A stretch of DNA of 64,000 nucleotides from BD2-11 clade cluster bacterium bin43 (GTDB taxonomy: Bacteria; Gemmatimonadota; Gemmatimonadetes; Longimicrobiales; Gaopeijiaceae): contig MPMR01000008.1 of NCBI GenBank assembly GCA_002238605.1, forward strand, positions 96,765 to 160,764, written 5' to 3'. The notes beneath the pieces are model-generated. The model had not been told where the DNA came from and made no database searches. It worked only from the letters and a program-made list of their open reading frames with translations. This document shows positions 18,420 through 27,386 of the stretch, one piece after another. Position 1 is the first letter of the stretch, and every line of letters starts with the position of its first letter. The translations under genes and the position numbers were made by a program.

Positions 18420-19026
18420 GAGCCCGCACCCTCAGCAGCTCCAGGAAGGCGTCGGTTTCGGGCCGGACGGAACCGCCGAGCCCCCGCAGGTGCCTGCTGC
18501 GCGCGCCCGCCACCTCGAGGGCGACCTCGTCCAGTTCGGCGGGCATGCGTCGCCGGAGCGACCTCCGCCACTCTGCCCGAACCGCGCGGCCGGGCTCGAG
18601 GAAGTCCGCCGTGTAGAGCGCCACGCCCGCGGTGTCCAGGGCGGGATGACCGAGGGTGTGGAAGGCCACCGCGCACAGCAGGCCATCGTCCCCGACGCCC
18701 TCGCGGGCGAGCCGGCCGGCGGCGGCGGGGCCGTGCAGCAGCTTCCCCGGGAGGTCGGCGAACTCATCGTCCACCATCGCCTGCAGCTCGGCGGGATCGC
18801 CGTCTCTCAGGACATCGTGGAGATGCCCCAGCGCCGCCCATCGCACGATTTCGTCTTCGCATTCTGCGCGTTCTATTGCCCATTCGCGCATAAGGTTCGA
18901 AACCCGGGTCATGTGCCGGCGCCGGGAGTCGCCCGCCCGCGCCCAGGAGGGGAGAAGCCCGTCGGCGGCGCGAACGACGAGAGGATGGTTCCGGGGAGCA
19001 GCCATACAGGTCAGTAGATTGCGCAT
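18412..19026 (-). CDS. HD-domain protein resembling YqeK
   Basis: A 204-residue HD-superfamily protein. The metal-binding residues are visible as His in RRRHMTRV (about 39), the HLHD pair (ALGHLHDVLRDG, about 67-70), and later histidines in LLHGPAAA and AVAFHTLGH. This spacing and the LLHGPAGA-like motif match the YqeK family (diadenosine tetraphosphate hydrolases in some members). The start is MRNLLTCMAAPRN at 19026, with an in-frame ATG at 19005 as alternative. In many bacteria yqeK neighbours rsfS and a LytR protein; here it precedes a LytR_C gene, which supports the call. Confidence 0.72.
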   Translation of the reverse strand: MRNLLTCMAAPRNHPLVVRAADGLLPSWARAGDSRRRHMTRVSNLMREWAIERAECEDEIVRWAALGHLHDVLRDGDPAELQAMVDDEFADLPGKLLHGPAAAGRLAREGVGDDGLLCAVAFHTLGHPALDTAGVALYTADFLEPGRAVRAEWRRSLRRRMPAELDEVALEVAGARSRHLRGLGGSVRPETDAFLELLRVRAHG

Positions 19027-19123
19027 GGGGCCGGAAGGAATCAACCCCGGCGAGCGCCTTCCGGACCCCGACCCTTCTCCGCCGAGGGCGCGTTCACTCC
19101 CGGTTGCCGATAGCTTTGCGGTC

Positions 19124-20788
19124 ATGCAATGGGACAGTCTGCTGGTGGCGGCCACCGCCCGTGCGCTCCGGCGGGAGTTGCGCGCAGGACGGACGCGCGC
19201 CGTCCATCTGGATCGCGGCGCGGGCCGGGTGGCGCTCTTTCTGCGGGGAAGGACGGTCGTGTTCGCTCTGCACCCGGCCTCCACGGGGCTCGCCGTCATG
19301 GACGAGGCGACGCCCCCGGCGGGCGCCGTTCCACTGGCGGGAATCGTGCGCGACGTCTCCGCGCCCGCGGACGAGCGCGCCATCCTGCTCGAAGTCACGC
19401 GTCTGCGGGGCCGGACGCGCCGCACACGGCTGGTGCTGGAGCTCTCGCCGGGCCGCTGGAACGCGATCCTCACCGAGGGCCCCGACGACCGCATCCGGAG
19501 CGTGCTCAGACGACGCCGCTCCGGCGCGCGCGAGCTGCTGCCGGGCGCCGTATACGAGCTGCCGCGCCCGTCGAAACGCCGCGGGGCCAGCCGTCCGATG
19601 TCGCTCTCTTCATGGCTCGAACTGTTCGAGGACGTGGAGCCCCCCCAACGGATGGCCACCCTGGTCCGCAACGTCGCCTACACTTCGCGCATGAACGCGC
19701 GTGTGTTTCTGGATGACGGAGACGAGGACGGCTGGAAGCGCTGGCGCGAATGGCGCGATCTCAAGGATCCGGACCCCCGGCTGCTGTCCTCGGACCAGGG
19801 GCTCCAGCCCTATCCCTATCCCCTTCCGGGGATGGAGGGCAGCGCGAGAGAGACACTCCTCGCCGCGCTGACGGACGGGTCGGAGGCGCTTGCCCACGCG
19901 AGCCTGGTGCCGTCCGAGGTGATGTCGGCCCTGGAGAAGCGCATCGGCTCCACCGAGGGCCGGATCGTGCGCCTGCAGGAACAACTCGCCCGGCTTGAGG
20001 ACCCGGTCCGGATGCGGGGGATCGGAGACCTGCTCCTCGCGAGGATGAAGCTGATCCCGCGCGGGGCGGCCCGGGTGTCGCTCGAGCAATTCGAGGGCGG
20101 CACCATCCGCATCTCGCTCGACCCCACGCTGGCGCCGCATGAAAACGCGGCGCGCTACTACGCCCGCGCCGCGCGCGTGGAGCGGGCCGCCGCCACGCTC
20201 CCGGCCGAGATCGAGGAAGCAGGCACGCGGCTGGCCGCCTGGTACGCGCTTTCCGAGGAGGTGGCGGCCGGGTCGGTGGATGCCGGGGAACTGGAGCGGC
20301 GGCTGGGGCTGCCCGCTCCGGGGTCGAGATCGCGGCAGGCTCCCGCCCGCCTTCCCTACCACCGCTTTCGCAGTTCGGCGGGAACCGAGATCCGCGTGGG
20401 CCGCGGGGCGGCGAGCAACCACGAACTGACGTTCCACCACTCGGACCCGGACGATGTCTGGCTGCATGCCCGCCACGCCTCCGGCGCGCACGTGATCCTG
20501 CGCTGGCGCGGCGAGGGCAGCCCCGCGCCCCGCGACCTGGAGGAAGCCGCGGTCCTGGCCGCGGTCAACTCGAAGGCCCGCACCTCCGCCACCGTCCCGG
20601 TCGACTGGACCCGGCGCAAGTACGTGCGCAAGCCGAGGGGCGCGCGGCCCGGCACCGTCACCCTGGAGCGCGAGAAGACGGTGTTCGTGAGCCCGGATGC
20701 GGAGGTGGCGGAGCGGTTGAGGGTGGATCCGGACGGGGATGCGCTCGAGAAAACGCGGTCGCGAGGCCGGAAATCACGGAGAAAGTAA
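19124..20788 (+). CDS. rqcH: RqcH / NFACT family ribosome quality-control protein
   Basis: A 554-residue NFACT protein. RqcH binds stalled 50S subunits with peptidyl-tRNA and drives addition of alanine tails. The amino-terminal NFACT-N domain covers about 1-220, and a helical coiled-coil region about 260-430 contains the conserved NAARYYARAARVERA pattern. The carboxy-terminal NFACT-R domain (about 435-540) shows SNHELTFHHSDPDDVWLHAR and a basic end. I use the ATG at 19124 (MQWDSLLVAATARAL), since upstream codons overlap the divergent HD-domain gene. The product ends in a short lysine/arginine tail. Confidence 0.9.
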   Translation: MQWDSLLVAATARALRRELRAGRTRAVHLDRGAGRVALFLRGRTVVFALHPASTGLAVMDEATPPAGAVPLAGIVRDVSAPADERAILLEVTRLRGRTRRTRLVLELSPGRWNAILTEGPDDRIRSVLRRRRSGARELLPGAVYELPRPSKRRGASRPMSLSSWLELFEDVEPPQRMATLVRNVAYTSRMNARVFLDDGDEDGWKRWREWRDLKDPDPRLLSSDQGLQPYPYPLPGMEGSARETLLAALTDGSEALAHASLVPSEVMSALEKRIGSTEGRIVRLQEQLARLEDPVRMRGIGDLLLARMKLIPRGAARVSLEQFEGGTIRISLDPTLAPHENAARYYARAARVERAAATLPAEIEEAGTRLAAWYALSEEVAAGSVDAGELERRLGLPAPGSRSRQAPARLPYHRFRSSAGTEIRVGRGAASNHELTFHHSDPDDVWLHARHASGAHVILRWRGEGSPAPRDLEEAAVLAAVNSKARTSATVPVDWTRRKYVRKPRGARPGTVTLEREKTVFVSPDAEVAERLRVDPDGDALEKTRSRGRKSRRK

Positions 20789-20882
20789 TGTTCCCATTAC
20801 ATATTGTAGTGTTTGCATTACATCTGTGCGGCCAAGTGCCGAGCCTCGCAGTCCATGGATGAGGGCCTCCGGCCGCGCGACA

Positions 20883-21172
20883 CTAGCCCGGCGAGGGCCA
20901 CTCGACCTCAAACCTTGCCATGTAGCGGACGTCAAGCTCGTCCTTGAGCACAGCCCAGATCGTGTCGCCCTTGAAGTACGGATCCATCGTCCCTGGGTAG
21001 GGGCGTGCGGCCCAGCTCTCGGGTGTATCGACGTGACAGATCCATCGACCGTCCGCGTCGAAGACATCGAAACCGTCCGTCGGATTCCAGTACGACCCTC
21101 GCCGCATCCGCCTATCGAGAGCGTCATCAGAATCGCTACCAGCGCACGGCCCACGGTGCTACCTCCCTTCAC
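20883..21172 (-). pseudogene. Remnant of a secreted 6-bladed beta-propeller lipoprotein
   Basis: From 21172 leftward one frame encodes a lipoprotein signal (MKGGSTVGRALVAILMTLSIGGC). Another frame, starting inside it, encodes a 74-residue piece (to 20883) that looks like the final blade of the 6-bladed propeller lipoproteins common in this kind of genome: GFDVFDADGRWICHVDTP, then KGDTIWAVLKDELDVRYMARFEVEWP. The two halves are out of frame and the roughly 250 residues expected between them are missing. This suggests an internal deletion that left the two ends. No intact propeller gene is adjacent. The rest of 20,789-21,257 shows nothing else I recognise. Confidence 0.55.
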
Positions 21173-21257
21173 AGAAGAGGGCTCTCAGCACGATGTGGAG
21201 GGGAAGACTGGCCTGTCAACTAAACATCTAGTAGAAGATACGATCCCTCGGGCGCTG

Positions 21258-22070
21258 CTAGAGTGACCGATCCGGACCGTCCCGCTCCATCGCCTCCCTG
21301 AGGGCGGCGACGAAGTCGCGCACCCCTTCCGCGCCCTCCCGCTCGCAGTGGTCGATGAGCGCGCTGCCGACCACCACCCCCTCCGCCGCGGCAGCCACGT
21401 CGGCCGCCTGTTCGGGGGTGGAGATTCCGAATCCCACCGCGACCGGGATGCCTCCGACCCGCCCCTGCACCGCCCGGACCTCCCGCCCCAGCGCGCGGCG
21501 CAGCCGAGTGCGCGCGCCCGTGACCCCGGTGCGCGAGATGTAGTACAGGAACCCGGCGCCCGCCCGGGCGATGGCGGCGACCCTCTCGGGGGAAGTGGTC
21601 GGGGCGATCAGGCGGATCAGGTCGAGCCCGTGCGCCGAAAGCCGGCTCTCCAGCGCGGGATCCGCGCCCGCCGGGACGTCGGTCAGGAGCAGGCCCTGGG
21701 CGCCGGCCTCCACTGCCGCGCGGGCGAACTCCTCCACGCCGTAGCGCAGGATGGGGTTGAGGTAGCTGAAGAGGACGACAGGCGTATCGTGCCCGGCGCG
21801 GAAGGCGCGCAGCACGTCCAGCGTGCCCTCGGTGGTCATCCCCCGCTCGAGGGCCTGGAACGACGAGCGCTGGATGGTGGGCCCGTCCGCCAGGGGGTCG
21901 CTGAACGGGATCCCCAGCTCGATGATGTCCGCACCTGCGCCCGCCATCCCCTGCAGCAGCTCCAGGGATTGCGGCGCATCCGGATAACCGCAGGTCAGGA
22001 ACGGGATGAGCGCTGCCCGGTTGTCGGCCCGGCAACGCGCGAAACACTGCGCGAAGGACGCGCCGCTCAT
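21258..22070 (-). CDS. trpA: Tryptophan synthase alpha chain
   Basis: A 270-residue TIM barrel that splits indole-3-glycerol phosphate. The catalytic pair is in place: Glu51 (IIELGIPFSDP) and Asp62 (LADGP), matching Glu49 and Asp60 of the E. coli enzyme. The start is ambiguous: a GTG at 22100 gives ten more residues (MPEGFIAGEP), but the ATG at 22070 (MSGASFAQCF) gives the normal length. It is separated from trpB by about 96 bases, a looser junction than elsewhere in this operon. Confidence 0.95.
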   Translation of the reverse strand: MSGASFAQCFARCRADNRAALIPFLTCGYPDAPQSLELLQGMAGAGADIIELGIPFSDPLADGPTIQRSSFQALERGMTTEGTLDVLRAFRAGHDTPVVLFSYLNPILRYGVEEFARAAVEAGAQGLLLTDVPAGADPALESRLSAHGLDLIRLIAPTTSPERVAAIARAGAGFLYYISRTGVTGARTRLRRALGREVRAVQGRVGGIPVAVGFGISTPEQAADVAAAAEGVVVGSALIDHCEREGAEGVRDFVAALREAMERDGPDRSL

Positions 22071-22166
22071 CGGTTCCCCGGCGATGAAGCCTTCGGGCAC
22101 AACGCCCCCGGGCGATGGCCCGCTTCCCGGCCTGGCAGCTGCTCGACGCCCTCCGGCATTGGCCTG

Positions 22167-23369
22167 CTACTCATCGGTCTCGGCCCCCGACAGCCGCGCC
22201 ACGTGCGCGACATCCTTGTCCCCGCGGCCGCTCAGACACACCACGACCGGCCCGTGGCGGGCCAGCTCCGCCCCCGCTTCGAAGACGTGCGCCAGCGCGT
22301 GCGCGCTCTCGAGCGCCGGGATGAGGCCCTCCAGCCGGGAGAGCCGGTGGAAGGCGGCCAGCGCCTGATCATCCGTGACCGTCACGTATTCCGCACGGCC
22401 CTCGTCGAGGAGCCACGAGTGCTCCGGTCCCACGCCCGGGTAGTCGAGGCCGGCGGAAATGGAGTGAGCCGGGGCCACCTGCCCGTCCGCGTCCTGGAGC
22501 AGGTAGCTCAGCGACCCGTGCAGCACGCCCGGCCTGCCCGCGGCCAGGGGCGCCGAGTGCCGGCCGCTGTCCAGCCCCTCGCCTGCCGCCTCGACCCCGA
22601 CCAGCCGCACATCCCCGAAGGGAACGAAGGCGTGGAAGATGCCCATGGCGTTGGACCCCCCGCCGACGCACGCCACCACCGAACCGGGGAGCCTGCCCTC
22701 GGCGGCCTCCAGCTGCGCCCGCGTCTCCTCCCCGATGACGGCCTGGAAATCGCGCACCATGCGCGGGAACGGATCGGGCCCCACCACGGAACCGATGATG
22801 TAGTGGGTGTCGCGCACGTTGGTCACCCAGTCGCGGATCGCCTCGTTGGTGGCGTCCTTGAGCGTGCACGAACCCGAATCCACCGGACGCACCTCGGCCC
22901 CCAGCAGCTCCATGCGATAGACGTTCAGCGCCTGGCGCTCGACATCCTCGGTCCCCATGTAGACCACGCACTCGAGGTCGAAGAGCGCGCACACGGTCGC
23001 GGTGGCCACCCCGTGCTGCCCGGCGCCGGTCTCGGCGATGATGCGGCGTTTGCCCATCCAGCGCGCCAGCAGCGCCTGCCCGAGGGTGTTGTTGATCTTG
23101 TGGGCGCCCGTGTGGTTGAGGTCCTCGCGCTTGAGGTAGACGGGTCCGGCGCCGATGGCCTCCTCGACGCGGGGGGCGCGGTAGAGGGGGGAGGGCCGGC
23201 CGGCGTAGTCCTCGAGCAGGACGCGCAGGTCCGCGGCGAAGCCCTGGTCGGCCGAGGCATCCCGGTAGGCCGCGGTGAGCTCGTCCAGCGCGGTGATGAG
23301 GGTCTCGGGGACGTAGCGGCCTCCGTACGGGCCGAAGCGGTCCCCGGCCGTGCGTGCACCCGGGGTCAC
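22167..23369 (-). CDS. trpB: Tryptophan synthase beta chain
   Basis: A 400-residue PLP enzyme that joins indole and serine. The Schiff-base lysine is Lys91 in [11 protein letters not shown], and the phosphate-binding GGGSNAMG is intact near 235. The start is the GTG at 23369, which overlaps the trpF stop as GTGA; sequence upstream of this in the same frame is not family-like. The length matches the classical TrpB1 type (about 397). Confidence 0.96.
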   Translation of the reverse strand: MTPGARTAGDRFGPYGGRYVPETLITALDELTAAYRDASADQGFAADLRVLLEDYAGRPSPLYRAPRVEEAIGAGPVYLKREDLNHTGAHKINNTLGQALLARWMGKRRIIAETGAGQHGVATATVCALFDLECVVYMGTEDVERQALNVYRMELLGAEVRPVDSGSCTLKDATNEAIRDWVTNVRDTHYIIGSVVGPDPFPRMVRDFQAVIGEETRAQLEAAEGRLPGSVVACVGGGSNAMGIFHAFVPFGDVRLVGVEAAGEGLDSGRHSAPLAAGRPGVLHGSLSYLLQDADGQVAPAHSISAGLDYPGVGPEHSWLLDEGRAEYVTVTDDQALAAFHRLSRLEGLIPALESAHALAHVFEAGAELARHGPVVVCLSGRGDKDVAHVARLSGAETDE

Positions 23370-24016
23370 GAGCCACCTCCGTTGGCGCGCGCGGCGCGCA
23401 CGAAGCCGTGCACCTTCGCGGGATCCTTCACGCCCACCCGCCGCTCCACTCCGGAGCTGGCGTCGACGACGTGCGGACGCAGGAGCGACACGGCCTCCGC
23501 CACGTTGCCGGGGTTGAGGCCCCCCGCGGCCACGAAGCGCTGCTCCGGGGCGAAGCGGTCGCGGATTCCGGCGAGGCTGCGCCATGGGAAGCGGGTACCC
23601 GTGCCGCCCGGCAGCTTCTCGTGCCAGCCATCGAAGAGGAGCCCGTCGGCGGCGTCTCCGTACCGGTCGAGCGCGCTCAGGGCGTCCGCCTCGTCGCGCA
23701 CGGGCGCGGCTTTCCACACCGTCCAGGGGCCGCTCGCGCGCAGGCGGGAGACGGTGTCGGGATCCTCGCGGCCGTGCAGTTGCACCACGGAGGCCCCGGT
23801 CTCGCGCGCCGCCGCCACCGCTTCGGCGAGGGTCGGGTCCACCAGGAGGATCACCAGTGGCAGGTCGGCGGCTTCGGCCACCGCCTGAGCGGTCGGGATG
23901 TCAACGCTGCGCGAGAAGCCGGGGGTGAGCACGGTGCCCACGTAGGTCGCGCCTGCCTGGGCGGCGATGCGGCCGTCCGCCGGGCGGGTGATCCCGCAGA
24001 TCTTCACCTCGGGCAC
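23366..24016 (-). CDS. trpF: Phosphoribosylanthranilate isomerase (probably the second half of a trpCF fusion)
   Basis: A 216-residue TIM barrel isomerase with the catalytic cysteine at residue 7 (EVKICGITR), VVQLHGRED in the middle, and the ending FDASSGVE-like segment ([15 protein letters not shown]). Read as a separate gene it would start at a GTG (24016) with no clear ribosome-binding site. Its frame stays open upstream, through a proline-rich linker, right up to a run of 12 C at 24137-24148; removing one C joins it in frame to trpC. I therefore think the native product may be a bifunctional TrpC-TrpF protein. It is followed by trpB with a 4-base overlap. Confidence 0.9.
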   Translation of the reverse strand: MPEVKICGITRPADGRIAAQAGATYVGTVLTPGFSRSVDIPTAQAVAEAADLPLVILLVDPTLAEAVAAARETGASVVQLHGREDPDTVSRLRASGPWTVWKAAPVRDEADALSALDRYGDAADGLLFDGWHEKLPGGTGTRFPWRSLAGIRDRFAPEQRFVAAGGLNPGNVAEAVSLLRPHVVDASSGVERRVGVKDPAKVHGFVRAARANGGGS

Positions 24017-24995
24017 CTGGGTGGGTCCGGTGGCGGGAGGTGGCGGTTCGGGGACGCCGGCGGTCGCGGGCGGTTCGGATTGGGCGGAGGGAGGCGTGGC
24101 CGGGCGGCCGACGGGGGGGGCGGGCCGGGCGGGGGCGGGGGGGGGGGGACGGGACGGGACGGGCAGCGGTCGCGGGCGGCGCGTCCCGCCCGGTGGCGGC
24201 GGCGGCGCGCGGTCCGCCCCGGACGCCGGTCAGGGCTGCCACGGCGTCGCCGGGGCGCGGACTGCGCAGGAGCGCCTCACCCATCAGGACGGCGTCCGCG
24301 CCCGCGGCACCCACGGTGGCCAGGTCCTCCCGGGTCGCCAGGCCGCTCTCCGAAACCACCACGACGTCCGGCGGAATGCGGCGAACCAGCTCCAGCGTGA
24401 CGGCCACGCTCGAGCGGAAGGTGCTCAGATCGCGGTTGTTGATCCCCACCACGTCGGCGCCGGCCGCGAGCGCCCGCTCCAGCTCCGCGGCGTCGTGGAC
24501 CTCCACCAGCGCGGCCATCCCGAGCTCGCGCGCCCCGCTCAGCAGCTCCCCGAGAAGCGGATCCTCGAGGATGCGCACGATGAGCAGGACCGCGTCCGCT
24601 CCCGCCGCGCGCGACTCGTCGAGCTGAACCGGGTCGACCAGGAAATCCTTGCGCAGAGCGGGCCGCCGCACCCTCGCGCACACCCGGCTCAGATCGTCCA
24701 GGCCGCCTCCGAAGTACGTGCGATCCGTCAGCACGCTGATGGCCGATGCGCCCGAGCGCGCGTATTCCGCGGCCAGATCGGAGGGATCCAGATCCTCGCG
24801 AATGGATCCGGCCCCCGGGGAACGCCGCTTGACCTCCGCGATGACCGCCACTTCCCTCGACGGTTTTCTCAGGGCGGAGCGCAAGTCGCGGGGTGGAGGC
24901 GCCGAACGGGCGGCCCGCGCCAACTCCGCCCGCGCGGACCTCAGAACCCGGACTTCGCTGCGCTTGGTGCGGACGATGCGGTCGAGAATATTCAT
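23901..24995 (-). CDS. trpC: Indole-3-glycerol phosphate synthase with an out-of-frame tail
   Basis: Residues 1 to about 258 are a normal TrpC: VIAEVKRRSPGAG with the catalytic lysine, DPLLGELL, MAALVEVHD, GINNRDL, and the ending DAVLMGEALLRSPRPGDAVAALTG. After this the frame does not stop. It runs through a Pro/Arg-rich stretch and 116 bases into trpF in the wrong frame, giving a 364-residue product whose last 100 residues have no family character. The likely cause is a frameshift at the C12 run; a one-base shorter run gives a single frame of 542 codons through trpF. It diverges from lexA. Confidence 0.9.
   Translation of the reverse strand: MNILDRIVRTKRSEVRVLRSARAELARAARSAPPPRDLRSALRKPSREVAVIAEVKRRSPGAGSIREDLDPSDLAAEYARSGASAISVLTDRTYFGGGLDDLSRVCARVRRPALRKDFLVDPVQLDESRAAGADAVLLIVRILEDPLLGELLSGARELGMAALVEVHDAAELERALAAGADVVGINNRDLSTFRSSVAVTLELVRRIPPDVVVVSESGLATREDLATVGAAGADAVLMGEALLRSPRPGDAVAALTGVRGGPRAAAATGRDAPPATAARPVPSPPPRPRPARPPRRPPGHASLRPIRTARDRRRPRTATSRHRTHPGARGEDLRDHPPGGRPHRRPGRRDLRGHRAHPRLLAQR
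24113..24148 (-). repeat. Homopolymer tracts C12 and C8 at the trpC-trpF junction
   Basis: On the minus strand there is a run of twelve C at 24137-24148 and a run of eight C at 24113-24120, in the linker between the trpC and trpF domains. Runs of this length slip easily in replication, in transcription and in sequencing. The frame relation changes exactly here, since trpF is one base off the trpC frame. Confidence 0.95.
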
Positions 24996-25058
24996 GCGCG
25001 CGGGAAGGGACGTCGGCCGCCGGGGACGGATGCGATTCCGGTTCTTTCGGGGTGCATC

Positions 25059-25087
25059 TTGCGCTTCGGGATACCTTCGGGTAAGTT
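25059..25087 (+). promoter_or_regulatory. Likely lexA promoter
   Basis: TTGCGC (25059-25064), a 17-base spacer and TAAGTT (25082-25087) form a plausible sigma-70 type promoter about 45 bases upstream of the lexA ATG. The hexamer TTCGGG recurs at 25065, 25075 and 25089, overlapping and flanking the promoter. This could be the self-regulating LexA operator of this lineage, but no standard SOS box (CTGT-N8-ACAG or GAAC-N4-GTTC) is present. Confidence 0.45.
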
Positions 25088-25131
25088 ATTCGGGTCCTGT
25101 TCGGTCATCACTTTCGCGGAGCGTGCATTCG

Positions 25132-25740
25132 ATGCCCCTGACCAAGCGACAGAAACAGATCCTGGACTTCATCGAAGGCTACCTGGACGAGTGGGGATAC
25201 GCGCCCAACTTCGAGGAAATCGCGCATGCCTTCGGATACGCTTCCCTGGCCACGGTCCACGAACACCTGAGCAATCTGGAGCGCAAGGGTTACATCCGGA
25301 AGGCCTACAACCAAAGTCGCTCCATCGAGATGGTGCACCGGGAGACGGGTGCCGGCGTCTTCGCGCTGCCGCTGCTCGGAGCCGTTGCCGCGGGGATGCC
25401 CATCGAGGCCGTTCAGGACAACGAAACCCTGTCCGTTCCCCAGGACATGGTTCCGAGCGGCGCCGAGAGCTACGTCCTGCGGGTCGAGGGCGACTCGATG
25501 ATCGACGAACAGATTCGCGACGGCGACTACATCGTGGTCAGCGCGCGACAGGTGGCCCATGAAGGGGAAACGGTGGTCGCCCTTGTCGGCGGCGATTCGG
25601 CCACCGTCAAGAAGTTCTATCGCGAGCGGGGCTCCCGGATCCGGCTGCAGCCGGCCAACGAAGCAATGGAGCCGATCATCGTCGACGCGGCCGATGTCCA
25701 GATCCAGGGGGTCGTGGTCGGCGTGATTCGGAAGTATTGA
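25132..25740 (+). CDS. lexA: SOS repressor LexA
   Basis: A 202-residue LexA. The winged-helix DNA-binding domain covers about 1-66 (TKRQKQILDFIEGYL, with the recognition region ASLATVHEHLSNLERKGYI). The self-cleavage site is Ala87-Gly88 in VAAGMP, and the catalytic pair is Ser122 (EGDSM) and Lys160 (SATVKK). RecA filaments trigger cleavage in the family. The start ATG at 25132 is the family start; the open frame extends upstream only through divergent-promoter sequence. It diverges from the trpC operon. Confidence 0.96.
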   Translation: MPLTKRQKQILDFIEGYLDEWGYAPNFEEIAHAFGYASLATVHEHLSNLERKGYIRKAYNQSRSIEMVHRETGAGVFALPLLGAVAAGMPIEAVQDNETLSVPQDMVPSGAESYVLRVEGDSMIDEQIRDGDYIVVSARQVAHEGETVVALVGGDSATVKKFYRERGSRIRLQPANEAMEPIIVDAADVQIQGVVVGVIRKY

Positions 25741-26086
25741 GGCTTGATCCACGGATAATCGACCGAGACGGGCCGGCTCCTGGGGAGTCGGGCCGAAGTT
25801 CGGTCACCTGACCGGCCGCGGCCGGAGGGAGGCGAGAATGAGGATTCCGTTTGCGGTAGGCAGACTGAAGGGCGACTTCACGGAAGTGGTGCTGGTGGGC
25901 GAAAACTGCGGGCCGGACGGCGTACCATTCCTTCGCGGGGCACGGATGACGCGCACGCCCGCTCGATTCCGGCCCCGTCCCGCCGGAGCGCGAATCGGCC
26001 GGCTTGAGGATCGCGATGCCTGTCGTCGCTGACCGGGACGGACGACGTGGGCAGATCGGCGGGCGGGGTACTGAGGCGCGCGCGCC
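25741..26086. other. Intergenic stretch between lexA and trpD
   Basis: This 346-base convergent gap holds no gene I can defend. A 64-codon plus-strand frame at 25838-26032 has a GGAGG-like site before its ATG, but the product has no recognisable pattern and becomes Arg/Pro-rich as GC-rich noise does. Short inverted repeats such as cggtcacctgaccg (about 25800-25813) could contribute to termination of the two converging transcripts. Confidence 0.5.
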
Positions 26087-27133
26087 TCAGGTGCCGCGGG
26101 CGCGCGTGGCTTCGCGGAGTTCCGCAAGCTTGCTGGTCGCGAGCCCGCGGTCGATCGCTTCGGCCGCCATGGCAACCCCCTCCGAAAGGGAGTCCGCCAG
26201 ACCCGCGACGTAGATGGTGGCGCCCGCGTTGACGAGGACGAACGAACGCGCCGAGTCCCGGCGGCGGCCTTCCAGCACATCCACGATCACGACCGCGTTT
26301 TCGCCGGGAGTTCCGCCGGCGAGACCCTCCAGGCTCTCCGGCTCCAGACCCAGGTCGGCCGGGGTTACGGGGTAGGTGGTTATCTCGCCGTCGCGAAGAT
26401 CGGACACGGTGGTGGTCCCCACCGGGCTCAGTTCGTCCATTCCCGGCTCGCCGTGGACCACCAGGGCGCGGCGGTGGCCGAGTTCACGCAGCGCGGGCGC
26501 GATCAACTCCAGCCAGGAGGGGTCGGAAACGCCGACCAGCTGGCGGGTTACCCCGGCCGGGTTGGTCAGCGGCCCGAGCAGGTTCATGATGGTCGGGACC
26601 GCCAGTTCCGCGCGCACCGGACCAACGTGGCGCATGGCGGGATGCAGAAGCGGCGCGAACATGAAGACGATTCCGGTTTCCGCCAGCACCCGGCTCATGT
26701 CGTCCGGTGTCAGCTCGATGCGGACCCCGAGCGCTTCCAGGACGTCGGCGCTCCCGCTCTGGGACGTGAAGGAGCGGTTGCCGTGCTTTGCGACCCGCAC
26801 GCCGGCCGCCGCCGCGGTCAGAGCGGCCGCGGTGGACACGTTGAAGGTGCGTACGCTGCCGCCCCCGGTGCCGCAGGTGTCGACCAGCTCGTGCGTCCGT
26901 TCCGACTTCACCGGACGCATTGCTCCGCGAAGCGCGCGCACGCCGCCGGCGATTTCGGACGGAACCAGCCCCTTGGTGCGGAGCGCGATCAGGAAGGCGG
27001 CCATCGCCACGGGGGTCGCTTCCCCGGACATGATGGTCGCGAACGCGCCTTCGGCCTCCGTCGCGGTCAGGCTCGCGCCTTCGGACACCCGGCCAATGAG
27101 GGGGGTGAGGTCCAGCTTCGTTTCGGAGGTCAT
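26087..27133 (-). CDS. trpD: Anthranilate phosphoribosyltransferase
   Basis: A 348-residue enzyme that couples anthranilate to PRPP. Landmarks: VDTCGTGGGSVRTFNVSTAAA (the PRPP-loop GTGG), VAKHGNRSFTSQSGSADVLEALG, and the later MDELSPVG. The start is taken as the ATG at 27133 (MTSETKLDLTPLIG). The open frame extends to 27205, but that upstream part is the promoter repeat, not protein-like. It stands apart from trpCFBA behind its own tandem promoters. Confidence 0.95.
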   Translation of the reverse strand: MTSETKLDLTPLIGRVSEGASLTATEAEGAFATIMSGEATPVAMAAFLIALRTKGLVPSEIAGGVRALRGAMRPVKSERTHELVDTCGTGGGSVRTFNVSTAAALTAAAAGVRVAKHGNRSFTSQSGSADVLEALGVRIELTPDDMSRVLAETGIVFMFAPLLHPAMRHVGPVRAELAVPTIMNLLGPLTNPAGVTRQLVGVSDPSWLELIAPALRELGHRRALVVHGEPGMDELSPVGTTTVSDLRDGEITTYPVTPADLGLEPESLEGLAGGTPGENAVVIVDVLEGRRRDSARSFVLVNAGATIYVAGLADSLSEGVAMAAEAIDRGLATSKLAELREATRARGT

Positions 27134-27176
27134 GGTCGTGTCCGGGTCGGCGGCGGCGCGGGAGAGGGCTCGGGCG

Positions 27177-27242
27177 ATGGTACCAAGCGGGCCGTACCCG
27201 GTCAACGCGGGCGATGGTACCAGGCGGGCCGTACGGGGTCAA
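27177..27242 (-). promoter_or_regulatory. Two tandem duplicated promoters of trpD
   Basis: A 37-base unit is present twice in direct repeat. On the minus strand each copy contains TTGACC, a 17-base spacer and TACCAT. The distal copy has its -35 at 27237-27242 and -10 at 27214-27219; the proximal copy has them at 27200-27205 and 27177-27182. The proximal -10 is about 44 bases upstream of the chosen trpD start. Both copies keep hexamers and spacing while the spacer differs at three positions, as expected if the promoter is what selection preserved. Confidence 0.72.
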
Positions 27243-27386
27243 CGCGGCGATGGAAGTTTTGCGCCGTCCTCCCGTCGCACGGGACGGGCGAGGCCGGGCG
27301 GGGGAATCCCCGGGATGGCACCGGAGCCTGCAGAATGGAGCCCGGATGTTGAGTTGCGCCTCCGGAAATCCTAGTTTCCCCGCGTC

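Noticed and set aside
25838..26032. A 64-codon plus-strand frame with a GGAGG-like site
   Set aside because: No recognisable pattern, and the second half is Arg/Pro noise; kept only as part of the intergenic note.
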